64,000 nt of DNA from Bryoerythrophyllum caledonicum. Taxonomy: Eukaryota > Streptophyta > Bryopsida > Pottiales > Pottiaceae. The notes beneath the pieces were generated by a model. That model saw nothing but the letters and a program-made list of their open reading frames with translations, had not been told where the DNA came from and made no database searches. Both the position numbers and the translations under genes were made by a program. This document shows, one piece after another, positions 48,801 to 58,161 of this stretch; the first letter of the stretch is position 1; every line of letters starts with the position of its first letter. The stretch lies in the NCBI GenBank assembly GCA_963971425.1, contig OZ020518.1, positions 7,977,989 to 8,041,988 of the forward strand. Reading direction: 5' to 3'.

Positions 48801-48988
48801 GGGTAGATGAACCGGAAAGAATCATGAGTGGTGCTTGTCGGTGGAGAAAGCGCAATGTATTTGGAATGCAGGTTGAAAGTAGGATTCGCATTCTTCAATC
48901 GGCTAAGGCTCACATACTAGAATATATTGCAATGCAAACCGAAGCTATCGACGACAACCGCTTGCAAGCAACCTTAAATGCTACATAG
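45803..48988 (+). CDS. Giant-transposon gene B: putative transposase/nuclease (DUF7869-like)
   Basis: An intact 1061-codon single-exon frame runs from the ATG at 45803 (45 residues of basic Arg-rich start) to TAG. Residues 1-240 are low-complexity and Arg/Ser-rich. C252-x3-C256 and C313-x2-C316 look like a zinc site, and C449-x2-C452 with C457 like another. The core at 495-645 has three acidic motifs: I-I-V-D-G-M-D-Q (D509, D512), I-Q-A-D-N-C-T-R-E-N-K-N (D591), and V-G-H-T-H-E-D-I-D-Q-R-F-S (E630, D631, D633). I recall this set from proteins labelled DUF7869. An RNase H-fold DDE-type reading is inference. 755-800 is a Lys/Glu coiled coil. 912-1000 is a C-terminal module (G-Q-F-V-A-L-S ... 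V-C-W-Y-W-P ... L-W-E-P) of the kind seen in chromatin-reader-like domains. No frame damage. It is the best mobility-gene candidate of the element. Confidence 0.8.
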   Translation: METNTYQTSLAPPNTRRNNILSNSSVGARLVRAARARQSQRRSVGISTSELERTVELLSESGDVVGLGTREHAFESGMELNGSKLFPFEVAVRIIRADNALHWTGEVVGERLGMCNGLIIRWHRSLLRVLAVEPNIRNAHGEDGSQTTPTRMMAPEFDFHDRFNTPRSTERSRRTSQASNPVDENSPFSQCTASNIRDLPNVDGLAYVRPTRRPYSMQNRRRRVSSEASLTETTATKVSLINVQSAIAQGGCKRNCLRDVQARYLLDMRYNAWASKFSVRSTCMRQMLVSFYTRTEGTRRDKFVTKLDGKQVCNACYALGVGYSQRRFKQLKKDCLIYGRVTAIHGNTLSDPVRESTRMSAAEACFKSFVDEAGCPQPHRSIRRKSDNEVVPLILLPMNTVKFDVFNYVNEEVKRICNGDTISISSFRRMWHIRYPHVQVPPFSRFSKCYHCWEYKCAMEGTTNADARIKIKELFMLHLRNQMEERRHYWIFKRSCYISPELYMCIIVDGMDQNTTMVPRMRQTVKNIEHRFVKTHLCGALVHGIGLYCDVWFGAHHKHDSNQVVSTLLYVIGDVLRRKGFLPPTLRIQADNCTRENKNIYMFALCATLVGLGFFQEVELSFLIVGHTHEDIDQRFSCISSTLKRSDVDSLKEMLSLIERGTSPTEAFVSARLLENVWDWKLFITPHLLTGPDALVGITFPHHMRFYMDNREGIREVRIQHKHYCKDPWGPEAGTKTLRSFPSRDERPAFAKVFEADERELKALDDFIAYKQRCIQRLQHEDRNRDAKEEAEKLKLYLAEFPHKNRNNDHCSSSFWPSEVSNTAPAERAALDVMDGPSENNREITAVDQIVAMLPNAEARRYFGPRRERPSNQAVRRAQRTECNHVEEEAEGAVHEDNHDPFPPFNPQSDIGCGQFVALSVDRAEVEGGVPFYVGKVIEDGKGRWRLKMKVCWYWPIIRGVVVDGVGSSAQRYANCMDSLWEPSGESHSWVEKEACIFSWVDEPERIMSGACRWRKRNVFGMQVESRIRILQSAKAHILEYIAMQTEAIDDNRLQATLNAT

Positions 48989-49479
48989 TAGATAGTGAAA
49001 GTATTATGAATATATTGTGTATGATAATTGCTATATAGTGTATGTGCAAGGGTAGTATATTGAAAGGGTTATGTAGGACATTGTGGAGCAATTCTATGGA
49101 TTAAAGAGATTTTTACTATTGCTAAATAACATCTTTATGTCCATGTATAGATGCATTTATATTGATTTTCATTGATTTGTATATCATGTACTATTTAGAA
49201 TATCCAGTTATGATTTGGCAATTGTTGCTTATCGTATCATTATTGGTGATTGCGTATTTTTGTACAGTACAATCCTTTTGATATTTCTTTGAAATTTTAT
49301 TGAGACTTTGTTGAAAATTCCATTACATAGCTTCTTATATCAACGATTTTGATGATACACTATATGTTTGCACAAACTTCATTTTCTTCTTTTTTAAAAT
49401 TTAAAATTTTGCAATTTTGACAATTTTGCGCACAATGGCCGCATTTTTACTCAAGTGCACTTTTAAACGGTGAGGGCAA
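48989..49479. other. 3' flank of gene B inside the transposon
   Basis: AT-rich sequence with several possible polyadenylation strings (e.g. TATATTGTGTATGA, TATTTTTGTACAG). No gene. Subterminal T/G-rich sequence leads into the right TIR. Confidence 0.4.
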
Positions 49480-49672
49480 AATTGCTTAATTGCATGTTTA
49501 TAACTTTTTCATTAAATGTCGGATTTAGGAAAAAATTTGACTCACACAAAGCTTTTAGTAATGTCCATCCACATTAGATATTTCAAAGAAAATTGTTATA
49601 AAATGACACCATAGGAACCTGCCCGAACCTTCTAGAGTCCCCCGAGGGGCCTCTTTAAAATTTGGGGGTTAA

Positions 49673-50448
49673 AGGACATTTCTCCATCCTCCCCATCCCC
49701 ACAACATTTCATTTTGTGAAAATCAATTTTTGAGAATTGTATCGAGAATATGGCTTGATGATTTCAGCTACAGTTTGGATTCTTCTTAATCCATATTTAA
49801 TCACTCTACTAGAAAGTGTAGATGGGGTCCCAAGGCCATGCCAAGGCGCCACGTTAGATGTGAGGAGCCAATAGGTGAGGGGACGTGCTCTTCCTACAAG
49901 GAGAGGAAATAAGCTGACAACCATATGGGGCTTCATCTCCCAGATATGGTCCCTAAAAGTCCGGGTTGGGCTCCTCATGCCCACACCAGTTTCATGGTAA
50001 AATCCGATGTGATTTCTAACCAAACCATTTGATTATCCTATTCTCATTGACCTTTTTAACCATATTATTACTACAACGTTCCTTTAGCATTCTCTATGAG
50101 TTTCCATGTTGTTCTGTAAAGTTCCCCACCGTGTTCCCAAAGAATTCTCCTCCGTTCCCCTCCATTCCCAATGCGTTCCCCATATTCCCAAAGAATTCCC
50201 AATGCATTTACATTGGGAACCAATTTATACTTTTAAAGTTTTTATCCAAATTTACCTTTTGGTTAGTGGGTCCCACCACCAATTGTTGGGGCCCCAACGG
50301 AGGCTCATCAGCACACATGTGCGTGAGCTTAATGTCAAGGAGAGGGAGACGGTAATAGGAGACGAAGACAGGTCTTTGGCAGTTTGCGTCACTGCCAACT
50401 CAGCTGTCTTTCCCCAGTTGTTTACCCCTTGCGTTTTACCAATTTGAC
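49673..50448. other. Flank of the T1e/giant insertion; no gene
   Basis: 49673-49815 is the continuation of the duplicated segment also seen at 52493-52625. The rest contains CATTCCCAATGCGTTCC-type short repeats (50150-50215). No recognisable protein. Confidence 0.4.
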
Positions 50449-50697
50449 AGGATATCCCCCACGCTCGGACTTACCGCATGGGGCCACAAGGTGGTGGGGC
50501 CAAATCCGGCCCCTATTTTGTTTTTGGATGGGGACCTATTTGTAGCAAAAGAGGGTTCACTAGGGTTAACAATGTCAGAAGGCCCCAAATTTGTCCAAAA
50601 AAAAGCCTCTGGACCTCCCAAAATAAGAGGGCGAGAAATACGACCCCATGCAATTTAGATGGGGCCCACCTTGGGTAAGTCCGAGTGGGGATATCCT
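50449..50697. mobile_element. E2 MULE-like MITE copy c
   Basis: Inverted ends AGGATATCCCC. The interior shares the GGTGGTGGGGCCAAATCCGG, TTTTTGGATGGGG and GTCCAAAAAAAAGCCTCTGG blocks with copies a and b. No TSD can be recognised. Confidence 0.65.
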
Positions 50698-51858
50698 ATC
50701 CGCGCCCACGTTTTACCCCCTAGTTTACCCCCTAGTTTACCCCTGCGTTGTTTCCCCCACCCGCTGTTTACCCCACCTGAAATTTACGCCACACCAGCGG
50801 TTTACCCCCACCGAGTTTTATAAAATACTTCTCTTCATCAGCTGAAAGAACCACATGCATGCATATGAATGTTGTTTTCACAGATGTGTTTGGATAGGAT
50901 TTATGAAGGATGATGTGCGCGAGGTACCCAATTTGTGGGTGCACTTGAAATTTGGACAATATTGACATCCCAATTGACATATGTTTCAAGATAAGGACAA
51001 CACAACTCAACAGAGGAAATATGATGTGGTGAATGTCTGAATGAACAGGTAGATATCTGCTTTGATATTTGGATAGGGCCTGTTATGAATTCAATGATTA
51101 AGGAATTCGTTTTTTTGCCAAATGAAACTGAAGAGGAGGTGGTGTATGCCTGCAAAATGGAAGTAAGCAATGCACATCAAAACCCTAATTTCTCATCAGA
51201 TTTGGTGAAGATGTGGTGGAATAGAAACTGCAGTTTATCTGAATTTCTTGAAGAATGATCTATTGCAAAATCTGGGCTAGAATTTAGGGTTCTGTGATTC
51301 TGCTATGATGGGAACCTCTTCATTGCTTGGACTACAAAAGTTTAGGGTTGCTTTACATTTAGAGCCATGTTGAGTTTGCTAGTGCAAGTATTTATTACAT
51401 GTTTTCTATGTATTTGACATACAAGGTGTAAGAATTGATGTATATAATGTTACAAAAGTTTGTATTTGTGTTGAGCCCTTTTCAATGACACGTAGCATTT
51501 CACATTCATATTCATTATTGCACTTACCACATGATTAAGAAGTTGGTAATATATTCTACATGTATGGTGTCATAGTTAAAAAGGTTCACATATTGAAAGA
51601 TGTTAGGTGAAGAATCTTGAATTTAAGGTGTATATCTTGCTAATTTTTTTGTATACTACGAGTAAAACAGTGACCATATTTATGGTCCCCCATAGACCTA
51701 TAAGGTATCTTGCGAACCTTGGATTGCCCTTGCCCCATTGGGAACAACGGGCCAATATATTAGTTAACATAAACCACTGTCGGTTGCCGATGCTTGCACG
51801 AGTTTTCGTGGCAATTGTCTCAATTGATGCCCATCTTCCTCCACCTCTTGCTCATAGT
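50698..51858. other. Intergenic, TTTACCCCC-rich start, no gene
   Basis: 50710-50810 repeats TTTACCCCCTAG-like 12-bp words. These are not the plant telomere unit. The remainder is AT-rich, without a credible frame. Confidence 0.4.
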
Positions 51859-51890
51859 TTAAGTCTTTCATGGAGGTGGCATGTAGTAAG

Positions 51891-52418
51891 GTAGAGGCAC
51901 CCAATTCCGATCACTTAAGCCAATTTGGGACTCATATGACATTGTATGTCAAAAACATTCATGTAGAAAGATGCGGAATTAGGAATAAAACCCAACAAAT
52001 ATTTTTCAAATTTAATCTCAAAGATTTGGTATAGATATAGAATTTAAAAGTCCAAAAACCACCGGAGCCCATAATCAAACTGTAGAGTAGGTGAGATTTG
52101 GTGCCCTCCTTTGCCCAATGCCAAAAATGGCAGTGAGTAAAAGAGAGAAGACATGCCATCCATAACCAACTCATAGAGGGTACTCAATTCCGATTGGCCT
52201 TCTTCGACTTTCGAGACAAGGTCACCAATGAGAGCTTACTTGAGGTGGAGCAACCCAAAATTGCACACATCATGACCCAATGCCAAAAATATTGGGTTTT
52301 CAGATTTTGAGTTATCGGTTTTGGGTCGCTTCATGCACCATTTACCATATTCATGCTCCATTCCATGCATACCCTACTTATTGAAATTGGGTGGCCGATT
52401 GGAATTGGGTGCCTCTAC
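51891..52418 (+). mobile_element. E1 element copy d (complete)
   Basis: Terminal inverted repeats GTAGAGGCACCCAATTCCG and its inverse (GGAATTGGGTGCCTCTAC) bound a 528-bp non-coding element. The colinear segment at 32935-33019 lacks it, so it is a mobile insertion. Exact TSD ambiguous (AGTA appears on both sides with an offset). Confidence 0.75.
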
Positions 52419-52986
52419 AGTACCTTAGTTGCTACTAAGATGATCCTGTCGAAACGACCCAAAATGGGTTGCTCATCCATAAAGAACTGAAGGACATTTC
52501 CCCATTCTCTCCATCCCCCCAACAGGTTCCTAATCATCAATTTTTGAGAATTGTATCGAGAATACAGCATGATGATTTCAGCTACGGCTTGGATTTTTTT
52601 AATCCATATTTAATTTATCTAATGCAAAGTTGCTATGGCTCCCTTCTATAACCCTAGTCATTGCAAAACCTTTTCCTTATCCTAAATTCATTTGTCACAT
52701 GTGGTTTTTGGCATGCAATGACCTAAAAAAGGTAGAGCATAGTTTCATAAAATTTAAGCAATGTGTAGTGGAAAATTATGCCTTTATTTTTTAGTCTAAG
52801 TACATTGACCTTGTCCGTGTTGGGTAGAAAAAACACTATATTACACTCTTCAAATGTGTATATCCTGCAAACTACCTAGTCAAAGTTTACACAAATAAAA
52901 TTTCAAAGAGTGAGTTTTGAAGTGGTTTTGGTGAAACATAGTCATGGTCCGTTATGAGTTAAACCAATGGTGGAGAGTGCATTTAA

Positions 52987-53353
52987 CTCCTAAAAGACTA
53001 TGTTTCACCAATACCACTCTAAATCTTCTTCTTTAAGATGGAATATTATAAGACTAATATTACCATTTAGAGTCAAAAAGGCCCAAATGTGGTCTCTAGG
53101 GGGTGAAAACACACTGTCGCAGTTAATAGAGGAAACTAGGGCAAAGACATTCTTCACAACAGACGTAGTCCATGTTACGAAGATTCTAATGAGACCATTG
53201 CCACAAAAATTGATGGAGGCTTTAGCAAACTACAACGATTTCCGTGAATTAGTGTGGTGATGATATGTATCCTTTGTGTACATGATGTTCTGCATGATCT
53301 ATCACGCTCATAGAATCTCCTAGGCCTTGGTGGTCATGCTGGGCACTAAAGGG
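52987..53353. mobile_element. Possible TTAA-flanked element, diverged ends
   Basis: TTAA at 52983-52986 precedes CTCCTAAAAG, and GCACTAAAGGG precedes TTAA at 53354-53357. The ends resemble T1 (left) and T2 (right) only partly. An 86-codon frame inside is not recognised. Confidence 0.35.
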
Positions 53354-53761
53354 TTAAAGAACCTTTTGCAACTTTCAAGAACTAGAACCCTCCAAGATTG
53401 GGGGAAGTCTTCAATAATAACAAGGGGAGTCTTGCCAGGGGTCTTCACAAAGACCAATTCAAAAGCCCGACCTTTTTTTCTCTCAAACTCCCCTTCAGTA
53501 CTACTGTACCAGCATTCAGAATTTTACTAGTCACTTGCCATGTTGCCCTAAACTCTAGTTTTTTATATTTGAAGCATTACAACTATTTCCTGGTAAAAAA
53601 AGTCTTTCAGAATAAGCCCCAAGCTTATCAGAATGCCTACTTCAATAAGTAAAAAATAATTTAAAACATATTTTGAAAGCAAACTCTCAATTTTCCACTG
53701 GGGGCAAAATGTTTGCACATTTGCAAGAAACAACATCCAAAGTGATAAATGGATTCGTTAA

Positions 53762-53951
53762 GCCCTGGTTCGCTCGTTCCTATATAAAATCCAGGCGTTT
53801 AATAAAGTGGAAAATTGAGCTGGAAGATCGTTAAAAATTTAACGCGCTTTCTGCACGCGTTAAAAATTTAACGACCTCCAAGGATTTGTAAAGATCCTGG
53901 ACGTGGAAAGATTTGTAAAGATTCCATTGTAATCGGAAAGAAAACCAGGGC
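53762..53951. mobile_element. 190-bp TTAA MITE with TIR GCCCTGGTT
   Basis: GCCCTGGTT and its inverse AACCAGGGC are flanked by TTAA (53758-53761 and 53952-53955). Internally, GCGTTAAAAATTTAACG-type palindromes occur twice, back to back (about 53830-53872), giving strong fold-back potential. Unrelated in sequence to T1 and T2. Confidence 0.65.
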
Positions 53952-53961
53952 TTAACGCTAT

Positions 53962-53987
53962 GTTACGCCCTCGTGCGAGGGCGTAAC
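53962..53987. repeat. Perfect 12-bp hairpin GTTACGCCCTCG
   Basis: GTTACGCCCTCG, a TG loop, then CGAGGGCGTAAC. It lies 6 bp after the TTAA MITE. Function unknown; possibly the end or footprint of another element. Confidence 0.7.
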
Positions 53988-55396
53988 CCTATACATCAAA
54001 AGTGGGGGGCTTGAGGAAAGATGTTGCTACGTACTCAAAAAATGGTATTATGAGTGGAACTTGGGATCATCATCATTATTGATAGCATTGTAATTGTGAA
54101 GGCTCCTCTAAATAACGTCAAAGAAAAGTGCGTCCCTTTATGATAAATGATAGCTTCTACGTAAAAATATTACCGTTTTCTGATTTTGTTATGTTTCCTA
54201 GGTTCATCTAAATCATGTATAACCAGCACTTTTGATGGTAAGAATCTGTAGTTAAAACCGTAAAGACAGGCTGAGGATACTTTAATGGAAACCAAGAGGT
54301 GTACCATCTTTTTCTCCTAATACCTCACTAGTCTGATATTAGTGACTAATTATGAAATCAATTGTGATTTCAGAACCAAAAAAACATTGAATAGAGGTAC
54401 TTTTGAAAAGGGAAAGAATGTTGACGTTATTTGTCAATCACGGTAACTCATAATTTTAGTGTACGGTAATCATGCAGAACTCGTGGACACGAAGAGCCGG
54501 AACTGCGGAGCTACAGTAAACTTGCCATGAATAATTCTTATTCTAGATCTGGGACCCAAAAAACAACACCCATGCGAGAAAGTAAACTTTTTCAGCCTCT
54601 CACAACTGAACCTTCACAAAAGTCCCCATGTTCTCTTCACCAAAAGCGTCCTCGTCGTAAATGGTCTTATCTGCGTCTGCATGTATCTCTTCAACTATCA
54701 GAAAATGGGACTTTTTGGAAGGGCAGCAAAATTATGAAGGGGGGATTGTGACAAGTAACAGAGAACCAACTACTACTGCTTAATCGACCAACTGTTGTAC
54801 ACATAATTCTGTTTAACGTGTCCAGCTACACAATCTTTACATAGAAGAACGTAACACAGGAGGCTGAGAAGCTGTACGGCACCAAGGTTGGAGGCTCTTC
54901 ATACACTATCTTGCTACTTCGTCGTCGCATAAGAGGGGAATCGTCTTTCTCAGACAGGGTGTTGGGACCTCCCATGATTGAAAAAAAAAAAAACTCCCAA
55001 GACTGGGTTTACAACAATAACACCAGGAGTCGACAGCACACTAGCATCACCGTCCCTCTGTTGAAACCAAAAGTGTACGAGTCATTCACCTCTAATCACC
55101 AGGCCTTCCTTCCCTCCGCTGTCTTCACGAAGCTCACCTCCAACCCCAACTAAAAGAAAGAACTAATCCCCATGCCCAGGTTAGTGATCGAGAAATAACC
55201 TCTGCAAGAGAGGGGGAGACGAATGGCTGAGAGTATGGCGGAAGAAGATATAGGTCCAAATGAGCACTTGGACACAACATGGTGCTCTCAGATATGTTCC
55301 TTGAATTAAGCGAACCAGTGAATATTCTCCCTAATGAACAGGATCGCTCCCCTTCCCTGCTCCCTTAAAAAAAAAGTATAATAAAAAGGGACCCTC
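53988..55396. other. 3' flank of the zinc-finger gene; no gene seen
   Basis: The largest frames are 74-80 codons and not recognised. On the minus strand, just past the stop codon, lies CTTTTTATTATACTTTT, where the transcript could end. Confidence 0.4.
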
Positions 55397-57356
55397 TCAC
55401 CGAGCACGAGAGTTTCCCAGCCCCAGCTGCAAATTCAGCACACCAATCGACGCCCCTCCTGCTCCTGCAGACGGCGGAAAAGGCACTCCACCACCTGCTC
55501 CACTAAACGGCCGCGGTAGTATCTGCTGTGAGGGCAGCGCCCTGGGACGCACCAATTCGCCCTCGGAGGAAAATCTCATGCCTGGCTGGGACGGGGACCA
55601 TGTCTGAGACGTCGCCGGAATTCCTTGCGACGGCACAGCAAACATGTTGGGGGGGTACTCCGGGTATCGCATGTAGTCGCCATACATGTTGCCCATAGAG
55701 CCGAACGTGGGCCTGGAGCCGTGGAAGCTCATGGCAAGCGGGCCATAGTAGAAGAAATAAGGAGAAGGTGCACACTGCATCCCCTGAGGCATCCCTTGCG
55801 GCACAGGGTGAGGGAAGGCATGGTTTGGCACCCCGCCATTCATCAACGACATGCCGTGCGCCATCGGAGCCATGCCCTGCGGCATAGGAGCGATGCCCTG
55901 CGGCACAGGAGCGATTCCCTGCGGCACGGCCGCCATGCCTTCGTATATGTTCATGCCAGCGGCAGCATGAGGAGGCATCAGCTGCGAGCCTGGATTCCCA
56001 GGCAGCTGAGAGGCATGAGGCGCAACCAAGCGCGACACCTGCGGCGCCATGAGCTGCCCTGAGTGACACGGGCGGATGCCGTAGCTCCCTCTCCCAACCC
56101 AGGCCGAGCTCCTGTCAGAATTCTGCTGCGCTACTTTGTTTGCGTGCATCTGAGCGCGCTTCGCCTCCTGGCGCTCCCTCTTGTGCGCATTCTGGTGGCC
56201 GCCGAGTGCCTGCGAGCTTGAAAATTCCCGTACGCAAAATTGGCACTCGTATTTTCGATTCTCCCAGAGCGGAGCTGTGGAGTCCGAGCAGTCATTCGTC
56301 GGCTCGGTGGAGACGTGCTCGGAGCTCCCTCCGCCGCAGTCGTCCTCGCAATTCTCCAGCACCGCGGAGCCGCTCCCCGAGAGCGACTCCCCATCGTTCT
56401 CTGCTGTAGCAACAGCGGCAGCAATCATTGCCTTCTCCGCATGCTTAATCTCGAACCCGAACAGCTTCACGGACTTGGACGTCATGTCCGCGGATGTGCC
56501 CTCGTACTGCGCGTCCACGGCCGAGTGGCCGCCGCACGTCGTAAGCGACATGGAATGGGAGCACCTGGCCAACGTCACGCGATCAGACACACCATTGTTG
56601 TCGTTGCTGTTGTTGTTATTGTTGCGAAGAGCAGCAATGCTCTTTTCTGCCTCGAATTGTGACGATCGTCCATTGGACATAAGTAGCCTCCGAGGGGTCG
56701 CTGCTCCTCTCTTGCCCTGGTCCTCCTCATTACCAACTCCGCCCGGAGCCTCCCTAGGATCCTCAGCAGCGTCCGGTTCCCGCCCGACCTGCATGTACAA
56801 CCACTGACAGATCAAAGCGACGTCCAAGGGAATAGCCTAAACAAAAGTCGCTAGCCTCGAAACCGGTACAACGTTGCCATGCATGGCACCTGTCGTGCCC
56901 TTTGCAAATCTGCGAAAGGCGTCGTGTACATACAAGATGCTGCGAGTGCGCGCCATCAATGGAGCTCACTCTCCTGCTGCCGCTTCCTCCTCCTTGCCGA
57001 AGAGATTGCGTGTTCGTCCCCACGCCCGCGCCCGCCCCCGCGGCGGCGGGCTCCGGCGCACGCTTGCGCTTCCCGCATTCATTAACTCTCTCGCCCACCA
57101 CCGCGGCGGGCTGCTGCTGCTGCGGCGGCGGCGCAGCAGCGGCAACAACTGGGCGATCCAGCGCCTCCTCCACGGCGCTGGAGCTTTCCAGCTCGCACTC
57201 CCTCGCAATTACCTCATTCCCATTCTTCTCTCCGCTCTCCACACTGCTCAACGCATTCCGGAACCGCTGCTCGTCCTCGTCGTTGTCTTCCTCCCCATCA
57301 TACCGCGGCTGCGAGCTGCTGGTCGCTTGCAGATACGCCACCACTGGCCTTGTCAT
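55397..57356 (-). CDS. C2H2 zinc-finger transcription factor, QALGGH type with EAR motif
   Basis: Two exons: 57356-56934 (141 codons) and 56836-55397 (479 codons plus stop), joined in phase 0 across a 97-bp intron; 620 residues. The start chosen is the first ATG (57354-57356) of the exon 1 frame. A single finger has C339, C342, H355 and H359 with the plant-specific Q-A-L-G-G-H at 350-355. K-L-F-G-F-E-I (about 265-271) upstream of it and an EAR-type L-N-L-Q-L-G-L near the C-terminus (about 608-614) are the arrangement of the GIS/ZFP5/ZFP8-like family, nuclear regulators of epidermal and hormone responses in flowering plants; repression via TOPLESS-type corepressors is inferred. A K-R-K-R stretch (96-99) may be the NLS. 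Poly-Gln/Ala tracts and A-P-x-P-Q-G repeats are present. It is larger than typical family members and has an intron, which most angiosperm relatives lack. Codon GC is high. Confidence 0.85.
55850..55945. repeat. Internal 24-bp repeats coding for A-P-x-P-Q-G
   Basis: Four near-identical GGAGCGATGCCCTGCGGCAC-type units lie within exon 2 and encode Pro-Gln-Gly-Ile/Met-Ala-Pro repeats. Confidence 0.7.
56837..56933 (-). other. Intron of the zinc-finger gene
   Basis: The donor GTATGT (56933 downwards) and acceptor TTTGTTTAG (ending 56837) match plant consensus. Splicing joins ...Ser-Gln-His-Leu to Ala-Ile-Pro-Leu-Asp-Val in the same frame. Without it, the exon 1 frame would run into a different frame and stop. 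Confidence 0.75.
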
Positions 57357-58157
57357 CCGACCCGACCTCAAATTCCCAAACCCTCACGCCACCATATCCT
57401 GCCGCGCTCAAAATTTCACCACAGCTCACTTTCCCTGATCCCTCCCCCGCCTCATCGCCGCGCGCCCTCGCCGACTCCTTGCCGCTGCGGCGCCATGCTC
57501 CACCTCCTTTCCCCGCTCTCCCCGCTCTTCTTCCTCCCTCCCTCCCTCCCTGCTCTCCCTCTCGCCTCCCTTGGTCCCACTCCTCCTGGCCGCTCTCCTT
57601 CGCTTCTTGCCCATACCCTACCTAACCCTTCCTCCTCAAAACCAGACACCTCCCTATCTCTCCCGATTCCGCCGCCGTAGAGAATCGATAGCGTCCAGGC
57701 CAATTCCTCCACCGAAGCTTCAAAACCTATCGACAACGAGGTTGTCTCTCTCCCACTCTCACCTTTGTTTTTCTGGTTCACTCTCTTTCTGTCTTGCTTG
57801 TGCGCTTTGCCTGCATGGCCAGCCGCGCTCGGGTGCGGGTCCATGGGCGGGGCTGGGCACGCCCAGCGGCCCGGGACGGTATTCGGGCGGTGGGGGTTGG
57901 CCGGACCGGGCTGGGCAGTTGCGCACCGCATCTTGACGTGGCGCGAGTTGGGGTTGCCCGTGGGTTCACAAGCATTTGGAAAGTTCCATTGTGGGCCGGG
58001 CAGCGCGGGATTGGGCGTTCGGATTGGGTGCACTGTAGTTACTTTTTGGGAGTTCAATTTTACTAGTATTAAATACCTTCCCATTTTACTAGTTCATTTA
58101 TGGGTTAGGCGTTTTTGACTTGAGGGATGTTGGATTAGGTTTTGTTTGGAGGTGTTG
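57357..58157. promoter_or_regulatory. GC-rich 5' region of the zinc-finger gene
   Basis: 57420-57640 is strongly C/T-rich on the plus strand, that is, a GA-rich leader on the gene's strand (GGGAGGGAGGGAGG at about 57540). 57800-58020 is GC-rich and CpG-rich. No clear TATA box is seen. Open frames on the plus strand here are Pro/Leu/Ser-rich composition artefacts. A 5' UTR plus CpG-type promoter is the likely reading. Confidence 0.45.
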
Positions 58158-58161
58158 TTAA

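Larger units (their letters stand above)
33801..49498. mobile_element. Giant two-gene DNA transposon, 15.7 kb, TATA TSD
   Basis: The termini AACATGCAATTAAGCAATT (33801-33819) and its exact inverse (49480-49498) form a 19-bp perfect TIR, extended to about 23 bp with one mismatch, and an AAGTGCA motif recurs just inside both ends. TATA flanks both sides (33797-33800 and 49499-49502), while intact T1 copies carry it once. Inside are a plus-strand 1061-codon gene (45803-48988) and a divergent minus-strand gene (38343-34342), separated by 7.4 kb of non-coding, repeat-laden DNA. No polB, tyrosine recombinase, helicase or capsid gene is visible. Later insertions (T1g, the 42051-42266 hairpin element) lie within it. 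Family unknown to me. Confidence 0.8.
33024..49668 (+). mobile_element. T1 element copy e, split by the 15.7-kb transposon
   Basis: The left 777 bp (33024-33800) follows TTAA (33020-33023). The right 166 bp (49503-49668) ends GGGGG before TTAA (49669-49672). Together they make one T1 of normal length (about 940 bp), interrupted at a TATA. Copies b and g show the uninterrupted junction. Confidence 0.8.

Noticed and set aside
33801..49498. Polinton/Maverick or integrated-virus interpretation of the giant element
   Set aside because: No DNA polymerase B, packaging ATPase, capsid or protease frame; TSD and TIR are short.
50710..50810. TTTACCCCCTAG words as an interstitial telomere
   Set aside because: The unit is 12 bp, irregular and differs from TTTAGGG/CCCTAAA.
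56181..57438. Plus-strand frames up to 208 codons opposite the zinc-finger exons
   Set aside because: Antisense shadows of a GC-rich coding region; the minus strand carries the recognisable finger and EAR motif.
57571..58118. Plus-strand open frames of 90-121 codons upstream of the zinc-finger gene
   Set aside because: Pro/Ser/Leu-rich frames in all phases are expected from GC-rich C/T-biased DNA; no domain, and they overlap the presumed 5' region of the minus-strand gene.
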